A stretch of 18,239 nt of DNA. Source: Prolixibacteraceae bacterium. GTDB lineage: Bacteria; Bacteroidota; Bacteroidia; Bacteroidales; Prolixibacteraceae. The stretch is taken from the NCBI GenBank assembly GCA_016788685.1, contig JAEUSS010000013.1:1-18239 (forward strand), written 5' to 3'. The first letter of the stretch is position 1; every line of letters starts with the position of its first letter. Below, one piece after another: positions 1-8,189 of the stretch. The position numbers and the translations under genes are program-made. The notes beneath the pieces are model-generated. The model was not told the origin of the DNA. It did not search any database and was given only the letters and a program-made list of their open reading frames with translations.

Positions 1-2
1 AA

Positions 3-80
3 CACACGGATATTTCTGAAATAGAACCTTTTCATTTGACCAACACCGGTAAAGCCCGGACAAAACCAACAAACGAATAA
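3..80 (+). CDS. C-terminal tail of an upstream protein (partial)
   Basis: The frame beginning at base 3 is open for 25 codons and stops with TAA at 78-80, one base before the ATG of the GH106 gene. The residues (ending ...LTNTGKARTKPTNE) read like a real soluble C-terminus, and the other two forward frames hit stops within the first 25 bases. The one-base gap to the next start suggests that this upstream gene and the rhamnosidase share one transcript and may be translationally coupled. The fragment is too short to assign a family. Confidence 0.45.
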   Translation, partial: HTDISEIEPFHLTNTGKARTKPTNE

Positions 81-81
81 C

Positions 82-2949
82 ATGAAACGAAGAGATTTCC
101 TAGTTCGAAGTGCAATTTTTTCAGCAGGATGTTTTGCAGCCAGCACAGTCCCGGCTCTGGGAATTAACCCAAGCAATGCCAAAAACATCCGTTTAGATAC
201 CGACCTCTATAAACTATTTAAAAATCCGGAATCGAAATACCGCCCGTTTGTACGCTGGTGGTGGAATGGCGACAAAGTGGAAGCCAAAGAACTCGTCAGG
301 GAGTTACATCTACTAAAAGATGCAGGTATTGGCGGCGTGGAGATTAACCCCATTTCATTCCCTTCAACGGGAGACGATCTGGGCAAAAAATCGCTCCAAT
401 GGCTGAGCGACGAATGGATCGACATGTTGCAGGTAACTTTTGCTGAAGCCAAAAAGCTCGACATGACCTGCGACCTGATTGTAGGTTCAGGCTGGCCGTT
501 TGGTTCCGAATCGCTCCAGGGAGAAGAGCGCGCACAGGTGGTCATTGTCAACGCCGAAAAGCTGGAAGGCCCGATGGTCTATGAATCTTCGCAGTTCAAC
601 ATTTTCAAGTCGGTCGATCCGGGAGTTACCGATCCGAATCCGAGCCGCACCTTCGAAATCCTTTCACTTAAACTGGTTCCCAACCCCATGAGCGGACTCG
701 GTCAGGTGATTGAACTTTCAGATAAACGCAAAGATGAAATCATCCGCGTGGACGTTCCCGCCGGAAACCATGTGCTGTATGCTCTGGTGAAAGTCAATTC
801 GTTTGCCAACGTCATCAATGGCGCGCCGGGCGCTGCCGGGCATATCCTCAACCACATGGACAAAGCCGCTGTGCGGAAATACCTCGATCACATGTCGGAC
901 ACCATCCAGAAGAAAACCGGACCGCTGTCGAATCACCTTCGGGCTTTCTTTACCGACTCGATGGAACTCGAAGGCTGTAACTGGACGGGCGACCTGGCCG
1001 AAGAATTCAGGAAACGCCGGGGATACGATGTGATGCCCTACCTGCCGTTTACCATGTTCAAAGTCGGACGGCTTGGCGCTGTGGTGGATGATAAATACGG
1101 AGTAGAGAAAACTCCTGAATTTGCTGAGGAAATCAAACGGGTTCGTTTCGATTTTGAGTTAACCAAAGCCGAATTGCTGCGCGAACGCTTTACCGAAACT
1201 TACCTGGAATGGTGCAAAGATCAGAACGTAAAATCGAGGGCGCAGGCTTACGGGCGTGGATTTTTCCCGCTCGAAACCAGCCTTGGGTATGATATTCCGG
1301 AGGGCGAATCGTGGACAACCAACTGGCTGAAACACAAGCTTGGCGAAGAAATGTCGGACGAAGATTACCGCCGCGGGCGTGGCTACACCATGATTGACAA
1401 ATATGTTTCTTCTGCCGCCCACCTTGCGGGAAAACGGGTTGTGAGCTGCGAAGAAATGACCAACACCTACATCGTATTTAATGCTACGCTGGAACTACTC
1501 AAAATTGGTTCCGATCAGAGCATCATGTCCGGAATTACGCACACCGTCTGGCACGGGTTTAATTATTCGCCTCCCGAGGCGCCGTTTCCCGGCTGGGTTC
1601 AGTACGGCTCGTACTACAACGAGAACAACAACTGGTGGCCCTATTTCAAATACCTGAACAATTACAAAGCCCGGCTTTCATCAGTATTTCAACATGCCGA
1701 TATGTACACCGACATGGCCATTCTGCCGGCCAACTACGACATGTGGGGCGAAATGGGCGTACAAACCGATCCGTTTCCCGAAAAACTCAACGTGCCCTAC
1801 ACTTCCATCATTTGGGAATCGATCAGCAAAACTGGCGGTGCTGCCGATTATACTACTGAAATTATCATTAACGGTTCGACTGTTCGGAACGGAAAGTTAT
1901 GCTACGGCCCTAAAAAATACGGAACGCTTTTCCTGGCTGAAGTCACCAGCATTAATCCTGAAACAATCGCCAAATTGTACGACTTTGTTTCGTCAGGCGG
2001 ACGAATTTTCTGCATCGAAAAATATCCGGAGAAATCGCTGGGACTGATCAACTACCAGGAAAAAGACAAACAGGTTCAGGAGTGGGTCGAAAAGCTAAAG
2101 ACTTTCCCCGATCGTTTTATCCTGATCAAAAAACCGGCAGATAACCGTTTCCTCGAATGGTACAAAGAGGCGATGGTCAACTACCAAATCCCGCATTACC
2201 TCGAAATCGAAAATCCGAATCGTTACCTGATGCAAAACCGTTACCTGAGTGACGACCGAAGCGAAATTTTCTTCTTCGGAAATGCGCACAAACTCAACTC
2301 GCATCAAACAAAGATTACCTTTTCAAAAGAGATTACAAAAGGACGTTACCCCTGGATTTGGGATGCCGAAAGCGGCGAACGCTACCGCATAGAACTAGTC
2401 AACAACAGTTTTAAGCTGGAACTTGGCCCGGCAGAAACACGGATGATTATTTTCAGTAAAGAAAAGAACGGATTAAAATGGACACCTGCCCCAGACACTT
2501 CGGCCGACCCTCAGGTCCTGCAAGGAAGCTGGGAAGTAGAATTGCGCCACAGCCGCGAGAACTGGGTAAAAAGCATGCAGATGGACGAGCTGAAAAACCT
2601 CAAAGACACCGGATTTGTGAATTTCACAGGGACAGCCGTTTACCGGAAGACCATTGATTCTGCGGATTTGAAAAAGTCCTTCCTGAACTTAGGTCAGGTT
2701 TACGGCGTGTCGGAAGTTATAATTAACAGCAAATCGTGCGGCGTAAAATGGTACGGTAAACGGATTTACAACATCGCACCCTTCCTGCAGAAAGGATCGA
2801 ATGAGCTGGAAATCCGCGTGACAACCACCATGGGAAACTACATGAAGACTCTGACTGACAACAAAACAGCTCAGAAATTTACGGTGTTAAAAACAAAAGA
2901 TCAGCCCATCCAATCGATGGGTTTGGCTGGTCCGGTAACCCTATATTGA
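82..2949 (+). CDS. GH106 alpha-L-rhamnosidase-type glycoside hydrolase, exported
   Basis: A 955-residue protein whose N-terminal region carries the GH106 hallmark: PFVRWWWNGDKV near residues 55-67, then a helix ending in AGIGGVEINP (about 81-91). GH106 enzymes remove terminal alpha-L-rhamnose from pectic side chains and rhamnogalacturonan. Conserved acidic stretches that could hold the catalytic pair are E296 (TDSMELEG), E407/E409 (IPEGESW) and E457/E458 (SCEEMTN); I cannot say which are catalytic. Residues about 816-935 look like a galactose-binding-type beta-sandwich (FTGTAVYRKT, NLGQVYGVSEVIIN). The N-terminus has a twin-arginine-like signal (KRRDFL, residues 2-7) with a hydrophobic segment to about residue 26. 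Cys17 follows Ser-Ala-Gly, so lipidation is possible but the lipobox is poor. The ATG lies one base after the preceding stop, and a GH28-like gene follows 23 bases downstream. Confidence 0.88.
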   Translation: MKRRDFLVRSAIFSAGCFAASTVPALGINPSNAKNIRLDTDLYKLFKNPESKYRPFVRWWWNGDKVEAKELVRELHLLKDAGIGGVEINPISFPSTGDDLGKKSLQWLSDEWIDMLQVTFAEAKKLDMTCDLIVGSGWPFGSESLQGEERAQVVIVNAEKLEGPMVYESSQFNIFKSVDPGVTDPNPSRTFEILSLKLVPNPMSGLGQVIELSDKRKDEIIRVDVPAGNHVLYALVKVNSFANVINGAPGAAGHILNHMDKAAVRKYLDHMSDTIQKKTGPLSNHLRAFFTDSMELEGCNWTGDLAEEFRKRRGYDVMPYLPFTMFKVGRLGAVVDDKYGVEKTPEFAEEIKRVRFDFELTKAELLRERFTETYLEWCKDQNVKSRAQAYGRGFFPLETSLGYDIPEGESWTTNWLKHKLGEEMSDEDYRRGRGYTMIDKYVSSAAHLAGKRVVSCEEMTNTYIVFNATLELLKIGSDQSIMSGITHTVWHGFNYSPPEAPFPGWVQYGSYYNENNNWWPYFKYLNNYKARLSSVFQHADMYTDMAILPANYDMWGEMGVQTDPFPEKLNVPYTSIIWESISKTGGAADYTTEIIINGSTVRNGKLCYGPKKYGTLFLAEVTSINPETIAKLYDFVSSGGRIFCIEKYPEKSLGLINYQEKDKQVQEWVEKLKTFPDRFILIKKPADNRFLEWYKEAMVNYQIPHYLEIENPNRYLMQNRYLSDDRSEIFFFGNAHKLNSHQTKITFSKEITKGRYPWIWDAESGERYRIELVNNSFKLELGPAETRMIIFSKEKNGLKWTPAPDTSADPQVLQGSWEVELRHSRENWVKSMQMDELKNLKDTGFVNFTGTAVYRKTIDSADLKKSFLNLGQVYGVSEVIINSKSCGVKWYGKRIYNIAPFLQKGSNELEIRVTTTMGNYMKTLTDNKTAQKFTVLKTKDQPIQSMGLAGPVTLY

Positions 2950-2972
2950 TTATTCATCTATAAACCAATACT

Positions 2973-4451
2973 ATGAAGAAGTTTAAACTCATTGCTTTAT
3001 TCCTGACTTTGTTTTGTGTCCTCCGGCTTTCGGCGGAAGATTACAAAGCCTCGATGTTCGGCATCAAATCGAACGGAACAACCTTGAATACAACAGCTAT
3101 CCAGAAAGCCATCGATTACATTCACGAAAAAGGTGGCGGTCAGCTCGTTTTTTATGTGGGGCGTTACCTCACCGGGACCATTCAGCTCAAATCGAATGTA
3201 AAAATCCGGTTGGAAGAAGGCGCCATACTGGTTGGTTCAACCAACATTTACGACTACAACATCAACACCAACTATAGTTCGCTGGTGTTTGCCTATCAGG
3301 CCGAAAACATTGGGATCACAGGCAAAGGAGTGATTGACGGGCAAGGCCGGGAAGTGGCTTATAACCTGATTGATCAGGTTCACAAAGGAATTATTCCGGA
3401 TGACCTGAAAAACGACAGGCCCTCCACACGTCGCCCCCGGGCTATTTACTTTCGCGAATGTAAAAACGTAGATATTACTGAAATCGTGATCCGGAACTCG
3501 GCTGACTGGGTTCAGGTTTACGACCAGTGCCAGAACCTGAAGATCGACAAAATAACCGTTGACAGTAAAGCCTTCTGGAACAACGACGGATTGGATGTTG
3601 TGGATTGTAAAGATGTAAAAATCACCAATTCATTCATTGATGCAACCGACGATGCCATCTGTTTCAAATCGCACGATGCCACCAAAATGTGCGAAAACGT
3701 GGAAGTGCGCAACTGCGTGGCCCGTTCGAGTGCCAACGGTATCAAATTCGGAACCGTAACTTCGGGCGGTTACAAAAACTTCAGGATCATCAACAACAAA
3801 GTATATGACACGTTCCGTTCGGCCATCACCATTGCTACTCCGGATGGCGGAGTAATTGACAACATTCTGGTTGACAGCCTGTACGCCTACAACACCGGCA
3901 ATGCCATTTACCTGCGTATTGGCGCCCGCTGGAACAAAGGCCGGACCGGTTCGATGAGCAACATCACCATCCAGAACATGTATTGCGAAATTCCGAACGC
4001 CAAACCAGACACCGGCTACGAATATGAAGGCCCGATTGAAGACCTGCCCCGCAACATTTCCCCGGCCAGCATTGTCGGTCTTCCCGGTCAGGACATAACC
4101 AACATAACCCTGCGCAACATCCAGTTGATTTACCCCGGAAACAGCAACCCGAATTACGCTTACCGCGGCACCAAACCAGCCGATTTAGACAGCATTCCGG
4201 AGATGGCGGCAGCCTATCCTGAGTTTTCGCAGTTGAAAGAACTTCCGGCCTGGGGATTTTATGTGCGCCACGCGAAGAATGTCAAATTCGAAAATGTAAC
4301 CTTAACCGCCAAAAGCAAGGAATACCGTCCGGCCATTGTGCTGGATGATGTAAAAGGTGCTACTTTCTCCGGAATGAAATACAACGAACCCGGAGGAAGC
4401 AAAAAACAGCTTCATGTTTACAAATCTTCCGGAATTGTTCAGAAGAAATAA
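2973..4451 (+). CDS. GH28-like right-handed beta-helix protein, copy 1
   Basis: A 492-residue secreted protein with a Sec signal peptide (hydrophobic residues 5-19, likely cleavage near LSA, residue 21). The start of the mature protein (YKASMFGIKSNG, then AIQKAIDYIHEKGGG) is the usual opening of polygalacturonase-type beta-helices. Classical GH28 enzymes hydrolyse galacturonate or rhamnogalacturonan backbones using Asp in NTD, a DD pair, His in GHG and RIK. Here NND (D205) and the pair D226-D227 are present with the 21-residue spacing of fungal polygalacturonases. The GHG histidine aligns with Asn255 (SSANGIKFGT), and RIK is RIG (IYLRIGAR). It is therefore a divergent subfamily with unproven chemistry. 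It is a tandem paralogue of the next gene, 36 bases downstream, and follows the GH106 gene by 23 bases, so one operon is likely. Confidence 0.82.
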   Translation: MKKFKLIALFLTLFCVLRLSAEDYKASMFGIKSNGTTLNTTAIQKAIDYIHEKGGGQLVFYVGRYLTGTIQLKSNVKIRLEEGAILVGSTNIYDYNINTNYSSLVFAYQAENIGITGKGVIDGQGREVAYNLIDQVHKGIIPDDLKNDRPSTRRPRAIYFRECKNVDITEIVIRNSADWVQVYDQCQNLKIDKITVDSKAFWNNDGLDVVDCKDVKITNSFIDATDDAICFKSHDATKMCENVEVRNCVARSSANGIKFGTVTSGGYKNFRIINNKVYDTFRSAITIATPDGGVIDNILVDSLYAYNTGNAIYLRIGARWNKGRTGSMSNITIQNMYCEIPNAKPDTGYEYEGPIEDLPRNISPASIVGLPGQDITNITLRNIQLIYPGNSNPNYAYRGTKPADLDSIPEMAAAYPEFSQLKELPAWGFYVRHAKNVKFENVTLTAKSKEYRPAIVLDDVKGATFSGMKYNEPGGSKKQLHVYKSSGIVQKK

Positions 4452-4487
4452 CCAGTCAGTTAATTACATCATTTAAAAACAAATACA

Positions 4488-5975
4488 ATGGGTAAGGCAA
4501 ATATATATTTACTGATGCTGGGGCTGTTGTTCAGCGTGCAACTGTCGGCAAAAGATTATAAAGTTTCAGATTTTGGTGCAAAAGCCGACGGGATTACCGT
4601 CAATACCTGCACCATCCAGAAAGCAATTGATTATATCAACGAAAATGGTGGCGGCAGGCTCGTTTTTGAAGCCGGAAATTATGTCACCGGAAGTATCTAC
4701 CTCAAATCGAATGTTACGCTTCAGCTCAACCATGGAGCAACCATTTTAGGCTCAACCAACCCGTTTGACTACATCAAGGATAAAAAAATCGGCTGGATGT
4801 CGATGATTTTCGCGGTAAACCAGGAGAACATCGGCATCACCGGAAAAGGAACCATCAATGGTCGCGGATTCATCACTGCCAACAACATGGTAAACTACAT
4901 TCACCGTGGCATTTTTGAGGACGAGCTAAAACTCGACAGAGCACGGGAATGGAACCGCCCGCAAAACATCTATTTCAGGGAATGTACAAACGTGAAGATT
5001 ACCGACATTACGTTGCGCGATCCGGCCAGCTGGAACCAAACCTACGATCAGTGCAAAAACTTGTATGTCGATAACATTTACGTGGACAGCAAATCGTACT
5101 GGAACAACGATGGCATTGATGTGGTTGACTGTGACGGAGTGGTGATCAAAAACTCGTATTTCGATGCAGCCGATGATGTAATCTGCTTCAAATCGCACTC
5201 ACCCGACCACATCTGCCAAAATGTGGTGGTTGACAATTGCGTGGGCCGTTCGAGCGCCAACGGGCTAAAATTTGGTACTGTTTCGCGCGGAGGTTTTCGC
5301 AATTTCAAAGTAACCAACCTGACCATTTTCGATACGTTCCGTTCGGCCATTACGTTTGCCGCAGTCGATGGTGGCGAAATTGAGAACATCGTTGTTGACG
5401 GTGTCCGGTCGATCAACACCGGGAATGTAATTTTCCTGCGTATTGGCGACCGCTGGAGTAAAGGCAAAAAGCCCTACATGAAAGACATCACCATCTCCAA
5501 TGTTTATGCTGAAGTCCCCTTCGGAAAACCTGATGCCGGATACAATTACGAAGGTCCGGTGGAAGATTTGCCGCGTAACATCTCACCGGCCAGCATTGTC
5601 GGGCTGCCCGAATACAAAATCCAGAATGTGAAACTGAAGAACATCGAAATCGTTTACCCCGGAGCCGGAAACCCGTTGTATGCCAAACGCGGCCTGGCTC
5701 CTGCCGAACTGGACAGTATTCCTGAAATGCGTACCGCCTATCCGGAATTTTCTCAATTTAAAGAACTTCCGGCCTGGGGGATTTATATCCGGCATGCCGA
5801 AGGTATTTCCTTTGAAAATGTCACTTTCACGGCACTAAAGAAAGATTATCGCCCGAGTATCGTCATCGACGATGTGAAAGGCGCGTCATTCAAAGGAATG
5901 CTGTTCAACGAGCCGGAAAGTGAAGGAAAGCAACAGATTTTCCAGCAGAAATCAACGAATGTAGTTACCGAGTAA
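4488..5975 (+). CDS. GH28-like right-handed beta-helix protein, copy 2
   Basis: A 495-residue secreted paralogue of the preceding gene, alignable end to end with few gaps and, by eye, well over half of positions identical. The signal peptide is residues 1 to about 21 (LLMLGLLFSVQLSA). It keeps NNDG (D208) and the DD pair D229-D230, and shares the substitutions of copy 1: SSANGLKFGT (Asn258) where GH28 has GHG, and FLRIGDR where GH28 has RIK. Both copies also share the stretch PRNISPASIVGLP and a C-terminal PEFSQxKELPAWG block, marking a common subfamily. Such pairs usually split the work on related linkages or substitution patterns of one polymer, but substrates cannot be read from sequence. 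The stop is followed three bases later by a strong hairpin (5978-6023). Confidence 0.82.
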   Translation: MGKANIYLLMLGLLFSVQLSAKDYKVSDFGAKADGITVNTCTIQKAIDYINENGGGRLVFEAGNYVTGSIYLKSNVTLQLNHGATILGSTNPFDYIKDKKIGWMSMIFAVNQENIGITGKGTINGRGFITANNMVNYIHRGIFEDELKLDRAREWNRPQNIYFRECTNVKITDITLRDPASWNQTYDQCKNLYVDNIYVDSKSYWNNDGIDVVDCDGVVIKNSYFDAADDVICFKSHSPDHICQNVVVDNCVGRSSANGLKFGTVSRGGFRNFKVTNLTIFDTFRSAITFAAVDGGEIENIVVDGVRSINTGNVIFLRIGDRWSKGKKPYMKDITISNVYAEVPFGKPDAGYNYEGPVEDLPRNISPASIVGLPEYKIQNVKLKNIEIVYPGAGNPLYAKRGLAPAELDSIPEMRTAYPEFSQFKELPAWGIYIRHAEGISFENVTFTALKKDYRPSIVIDDVKGASFKGMLFNEPESEGKQQIFQQKSTNVVTE

Positions 5976-5977
5976 AA

Positions 5978-6023
5978 AGTTTGGAGTGCCTGAAGTTCGG
6001 AATGAACGACGGCATTCCAAACT
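5978..6023 (+). other. Intercistronic hairpin after GH28-like copy 2
   Basis: A 13-bp stem (5978-5990 with 6011-6023; one G-U pair) encloses a 20-base loop that itself contains a 4-bp stem (5995-5998 with 6004-6007). It begins three bases after the stop codon. No T-run follows; the downstream bases are A-rich and lead into the next ATG at 6045. I read it as a possible RNA-processing or 3'-protecting element, or a partial terminator, which would lower expression of the following genes relative to the GH106/GH28 block. A dispersed intergenic repeat is the alternative. Confidence 0.5.
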
Positions 6024-6044
6024 CAAATCTTAAAAACAAAAATT

Positions 6045-6797
6045 ATGAGCAAAATAAAAATATTCACTATCATCCTGCTGACACTTTGTACATTAAACCT
6101 TTCAGCAAAAGAATACAAAGCGTCGCTGTTCGGCGTAAAATCTGAAGGTGTCACGCTGAACACCAAATCCATTCAGAAAGCGATTGATTTTATCAGCGAA
6201 AAGGGCGGCGGAAAACTTGTTTTTTACGTGGGCCGATACCTCACCGGCAGCTTCGAGCTAAAATCAAATGTGACCATCGAACTCAAGGAAGGTGCTGTTC
6301 TGGTTGCAACTCCGTCGGTGTATGATTATTTTGGCGTGAACGGCACCAAAGCACTGATTGTCGCTGACAGCCAGCAAAACATTGGCATCATCGGGAAAGG
6401 AGTTATTGAAGGGCAGGGAGCCGCTGTGCTGGAACAAATCAACACTCAGATTCGGAAAGGCTATCTCCGGGCAACCGCAACACAGGCCAGTCCGGCATTG
6501 ATTGCCATGAACAATTGCAGCAACATCATTATCGACGAATTTAACCTGATGAATGCTTGCGGAAATATTCAGTCGTACTCCGGATGCAAAAACCTAACCA
6601 TCAACGGAGTGACCATAAAAAGCACTTCAACAAAAGGAACAAAAGGGCTGCTGCTGGCTGGCTGCGATGGCGTAAAACTGAGCAATATTTTCTTCGAAAC
6701 CTCGGATGCAGATATAAGCACTGCCGGAACATCAAAAAACATTTCGGTAATCAGTTGCAAAAATGCTGCCGGTAAAAAACTTCAGATAACAAACTAA
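6045..6797 (+). CDS. Shortened, catalytically degenerate GH28-like copy 3
   Basis: A 250-residue protein with a signal peptide (residues 1-21, LSA-type site) that aligns with the first half of the two preceding beta-helix proteins, from YKASLFGVKSEG onward. It ends where the others have the SSANGxKFGT motif, so the C-terminal half of the helix is absent. The NNDG motif is replaced: the catalytic Asp position holds Lys200 (STKGTKGLLL). Of the DD pair, the first Asp is kept (D221) and the second is Ala222. There is no frameshift against a continuing reading frame that I can see, and the gene ends in TAATG overlapping the next start. It is either a decaying duplicate with an intact frame or a non-catalytic beta-helix kept for binding or assembly. 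Hydrolytic activity is unlikely. Confidence 0.7.
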   Translation: MSKIKIFTIILLTLCTLNLSAKEYKASLFGVKSEGVTLNTKSIQKAIDFISEKGGGKLVFYVGRYLTGSFELKSNVTIELKEGAVLVATPSVYDYFGVNGTKALIVADSQQNIGIIGKGVIEGQGAAVLEQINTQIRKGYLRATATQASPALIAMNNCSNIIIDEFNLMNACGNIQSYSGCKNLTINGVTIKSTSTKGTKGLLLAGCDGVKLSNIFFETSDADISTAGTSKNISVISCKNAAGKKLQITN

Positions 6798-7885
6798 TGC
6801 GAAACTTCAGCTACCCTCTCTTTTTGCTGCTCTTGTCGGTTACTGCGGGTTTATGCAGCCATGCAACCGAGAAAAGCAAAGCTCCGCGCTACGGACGCAC
6901 CAACATTGCCGATATGGTTCTGATTTACCACGGCAGCAAGCATCGTCCGCTGGAGTGGAACAAAGAACAGTTCACTCCCTATGTCGTTCACCAGAACCAG
7001 CAAGGTAAAAAGGACTGGCTCTTCGACGGATTCCTTTTCACCGAATTTCTGGACGGGAAAGGCCACCACTTTGCCCACGGGAACGACCAAACGACGCTTG
7101 CCCGCCGTCCGGAGTGGGAGTGGCTGATTGACCGTCAACTTGAAAAAGGCGTAGGCATCTCTGCGTTGGATCAATGTATCGGAGAACAGATCAAAGAAAT
7201 GGGAAAACCATCGTTCAGGCATAAGTTGGTCGTAGTTATGCCAGTTCCTGAAAAAGAACAAAACAACTGGGGCAGTCTCGAACGTTCCCTGGATTTTTCG
7301 AAAGACGAAGATCGCATCGAGGCCTGCAAATGGTACATTGATCAGTTTCTGGATCGTTACCAAAAAGAAGGATATAAAAATATTGACCTGGAAGGTTTTT
7401 ACTGGGTGTCGGAAAAAGACGTGAATCATCGGGATATTCTGGTGCCGGTTGGCGACTACATCCGCTCGAAGAATCTTCGTTTGTTCTGGATTCCGTACTG
7501 GACAGCAATCGGCTTCGATAACTGGAAAACCGACAAGTTCGACTTTGCCTACATTCAGCCTAATTATTTCTTTAAGAACGATGTAAATTACGAACGGCTG
7601 GACGCAGTTTGCGCTTTTGCCAAGGGAACCAACATGGGTCTCGAAATGGAATTTGATGGCCGTGCACTCGCCGGCTCCAAAGATTGCAAACGCGACCGAC
7701 TGATCAGTTACATCGAGGCGTTTGAGAAAAACGACGTATTCAAAGAAGCGTCTGTCGCGTATTACGAAGGCGGTGGTACGATCTATGAATTCTACCGCTC
7801 GGCAAATCCGCTGGACAAAGAAATCATGGATCGTCTGGCAAAACTGATCATCCGGCGAAAAAAGATGAACTTTTCAGAAAAATAA
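6797..7885 (+). CDS. DUF4855-family secreted protein, probable glycan-active enzyme
   Basis: A 362-residue protein with a signal peptide (hydrophobic residues 7-19). From about residue 30 it matches the DUF4855 pattern I recall: MVLIYHG, WLFDGFLFTEFLDG, an ALDQCIGE segment, then AckWYIDQFL, DLEGFYWVSE, LFWIPYW and AYIQPNYFF. Residues D197/E199 (DLEGFYW) and E283/E285 (LEMEFDG) sit at strand-end positions typical of a TIM-barrel active site and are the best catalytic candidates; this is inference. DUF4855 genes commonly sit among glycoside hydrolases, but I know of no substrate that I can assign here. The ATG at 6797 overlaps the TAA of the shortened GH28-like gene by one base, so translation of the two is probably coupled. 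It ends the first block; a 304-base gap follows. Confidence 0.75.
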   Translation: MRNFSYPLFLLLLSVTAGLCSHATEKSKAPRYGRTNIADMVLIYHGSKHRPLEWNKEQFTPYVVHQNQQGKKDWLFDGFLFTEFLDGKGHHFAHGNDQTTLARRPEWEWLIDRQLEKGVGISALDQCIGEQIKEMGKPSFRHKLVVVMPVPEKEQNNWGSLERSLDFSKDEDRIEACKWYIDQFLDRYQKEGYKNIDLEGFYWVSEKDVNHRDILVPVGDYIRSKNLRLFWIPYWTAIGFDNWKTDKFDFAYIQPNYFFKNDVNYERLDAVCAFAKGTNMGLEMEFDGRALAGSKDCKRDRLISYIEAFEKNDVFKEASVAYYEGGGTIYEFYRSANPLDKEIMDRLAKLIIRRKKMNFSEK

Positions 7886-8096
7886 AGATTCAACAATCAA
7901 TGACGAGTATAAAACACCAACGCCATTTACAAAAACACATAAAAGGGAAAAAACCTGTTCAATGTATTTGGTCTCAATCAGGCCGAAGCCGGTAATAACA
8001 CCATATGTTACCACGATCGACTTCGGCGCCGACCTTGCCGGTTCTTTTTTATTACACGTTGCTCCGGAATCGGGAAGCTTAAAATTGAACAGATAA
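7869..8096 (+). pseudogene. Possible remnant of a rhamnosidase-like gene in the 7886-8189 gap
   Basis: The 304-base stretch between 7886 and 8189 has no intact gene. One + frame is open from 7869 to the TAA at 8094-8096. Its last 30 codons (8007-8093) encode VTTIDFGADLAGSFLLHVAP and then ESGSLKLNR, resembling the DFGxxxxGxxxLxVxxxxGxxxxL strand pattern at the start of the core of GH78-type rhamnosidases. A neighbouring frame at about 7952-8002 reads NLFNVFGLNQAEAGNNT, which also looks protein-like and would join it through a frameshift near 8003. No start, signal peptide or catalytic domain remains. This may be a deletion scar of a lost enzyme gene, or chance. The rest of the gap, 8097-8189, is AT-rich with no clear promoter. 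Confidence 0.3.
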
Positions 8097-8189
8097 ACGG
8101 AAAAGGACACTAGATAACTCCGGTAATTTTTAAATTTATACAGAAGAAATGAGGTTCGATTAACTATTTTTATTCTCGACTAACAACAA

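Noticed and set aside
6851..7429. 192-codon open frame on the minus strand opposite DUF4855
   Set aside because: Low-complexity, Phe/Val-rich translation with no recognisable domain; it is the antisense shadow of a well-supported gene.
8020..8050. Terminator-like CGGC...GCCG with a following T-run (GTTCTTTTTT)
   Set aside because: The stem is only 4 bp, lies 135 bases after the DUF4855 stop, and the T-run falls within the protein-like remnant, so it is not called.
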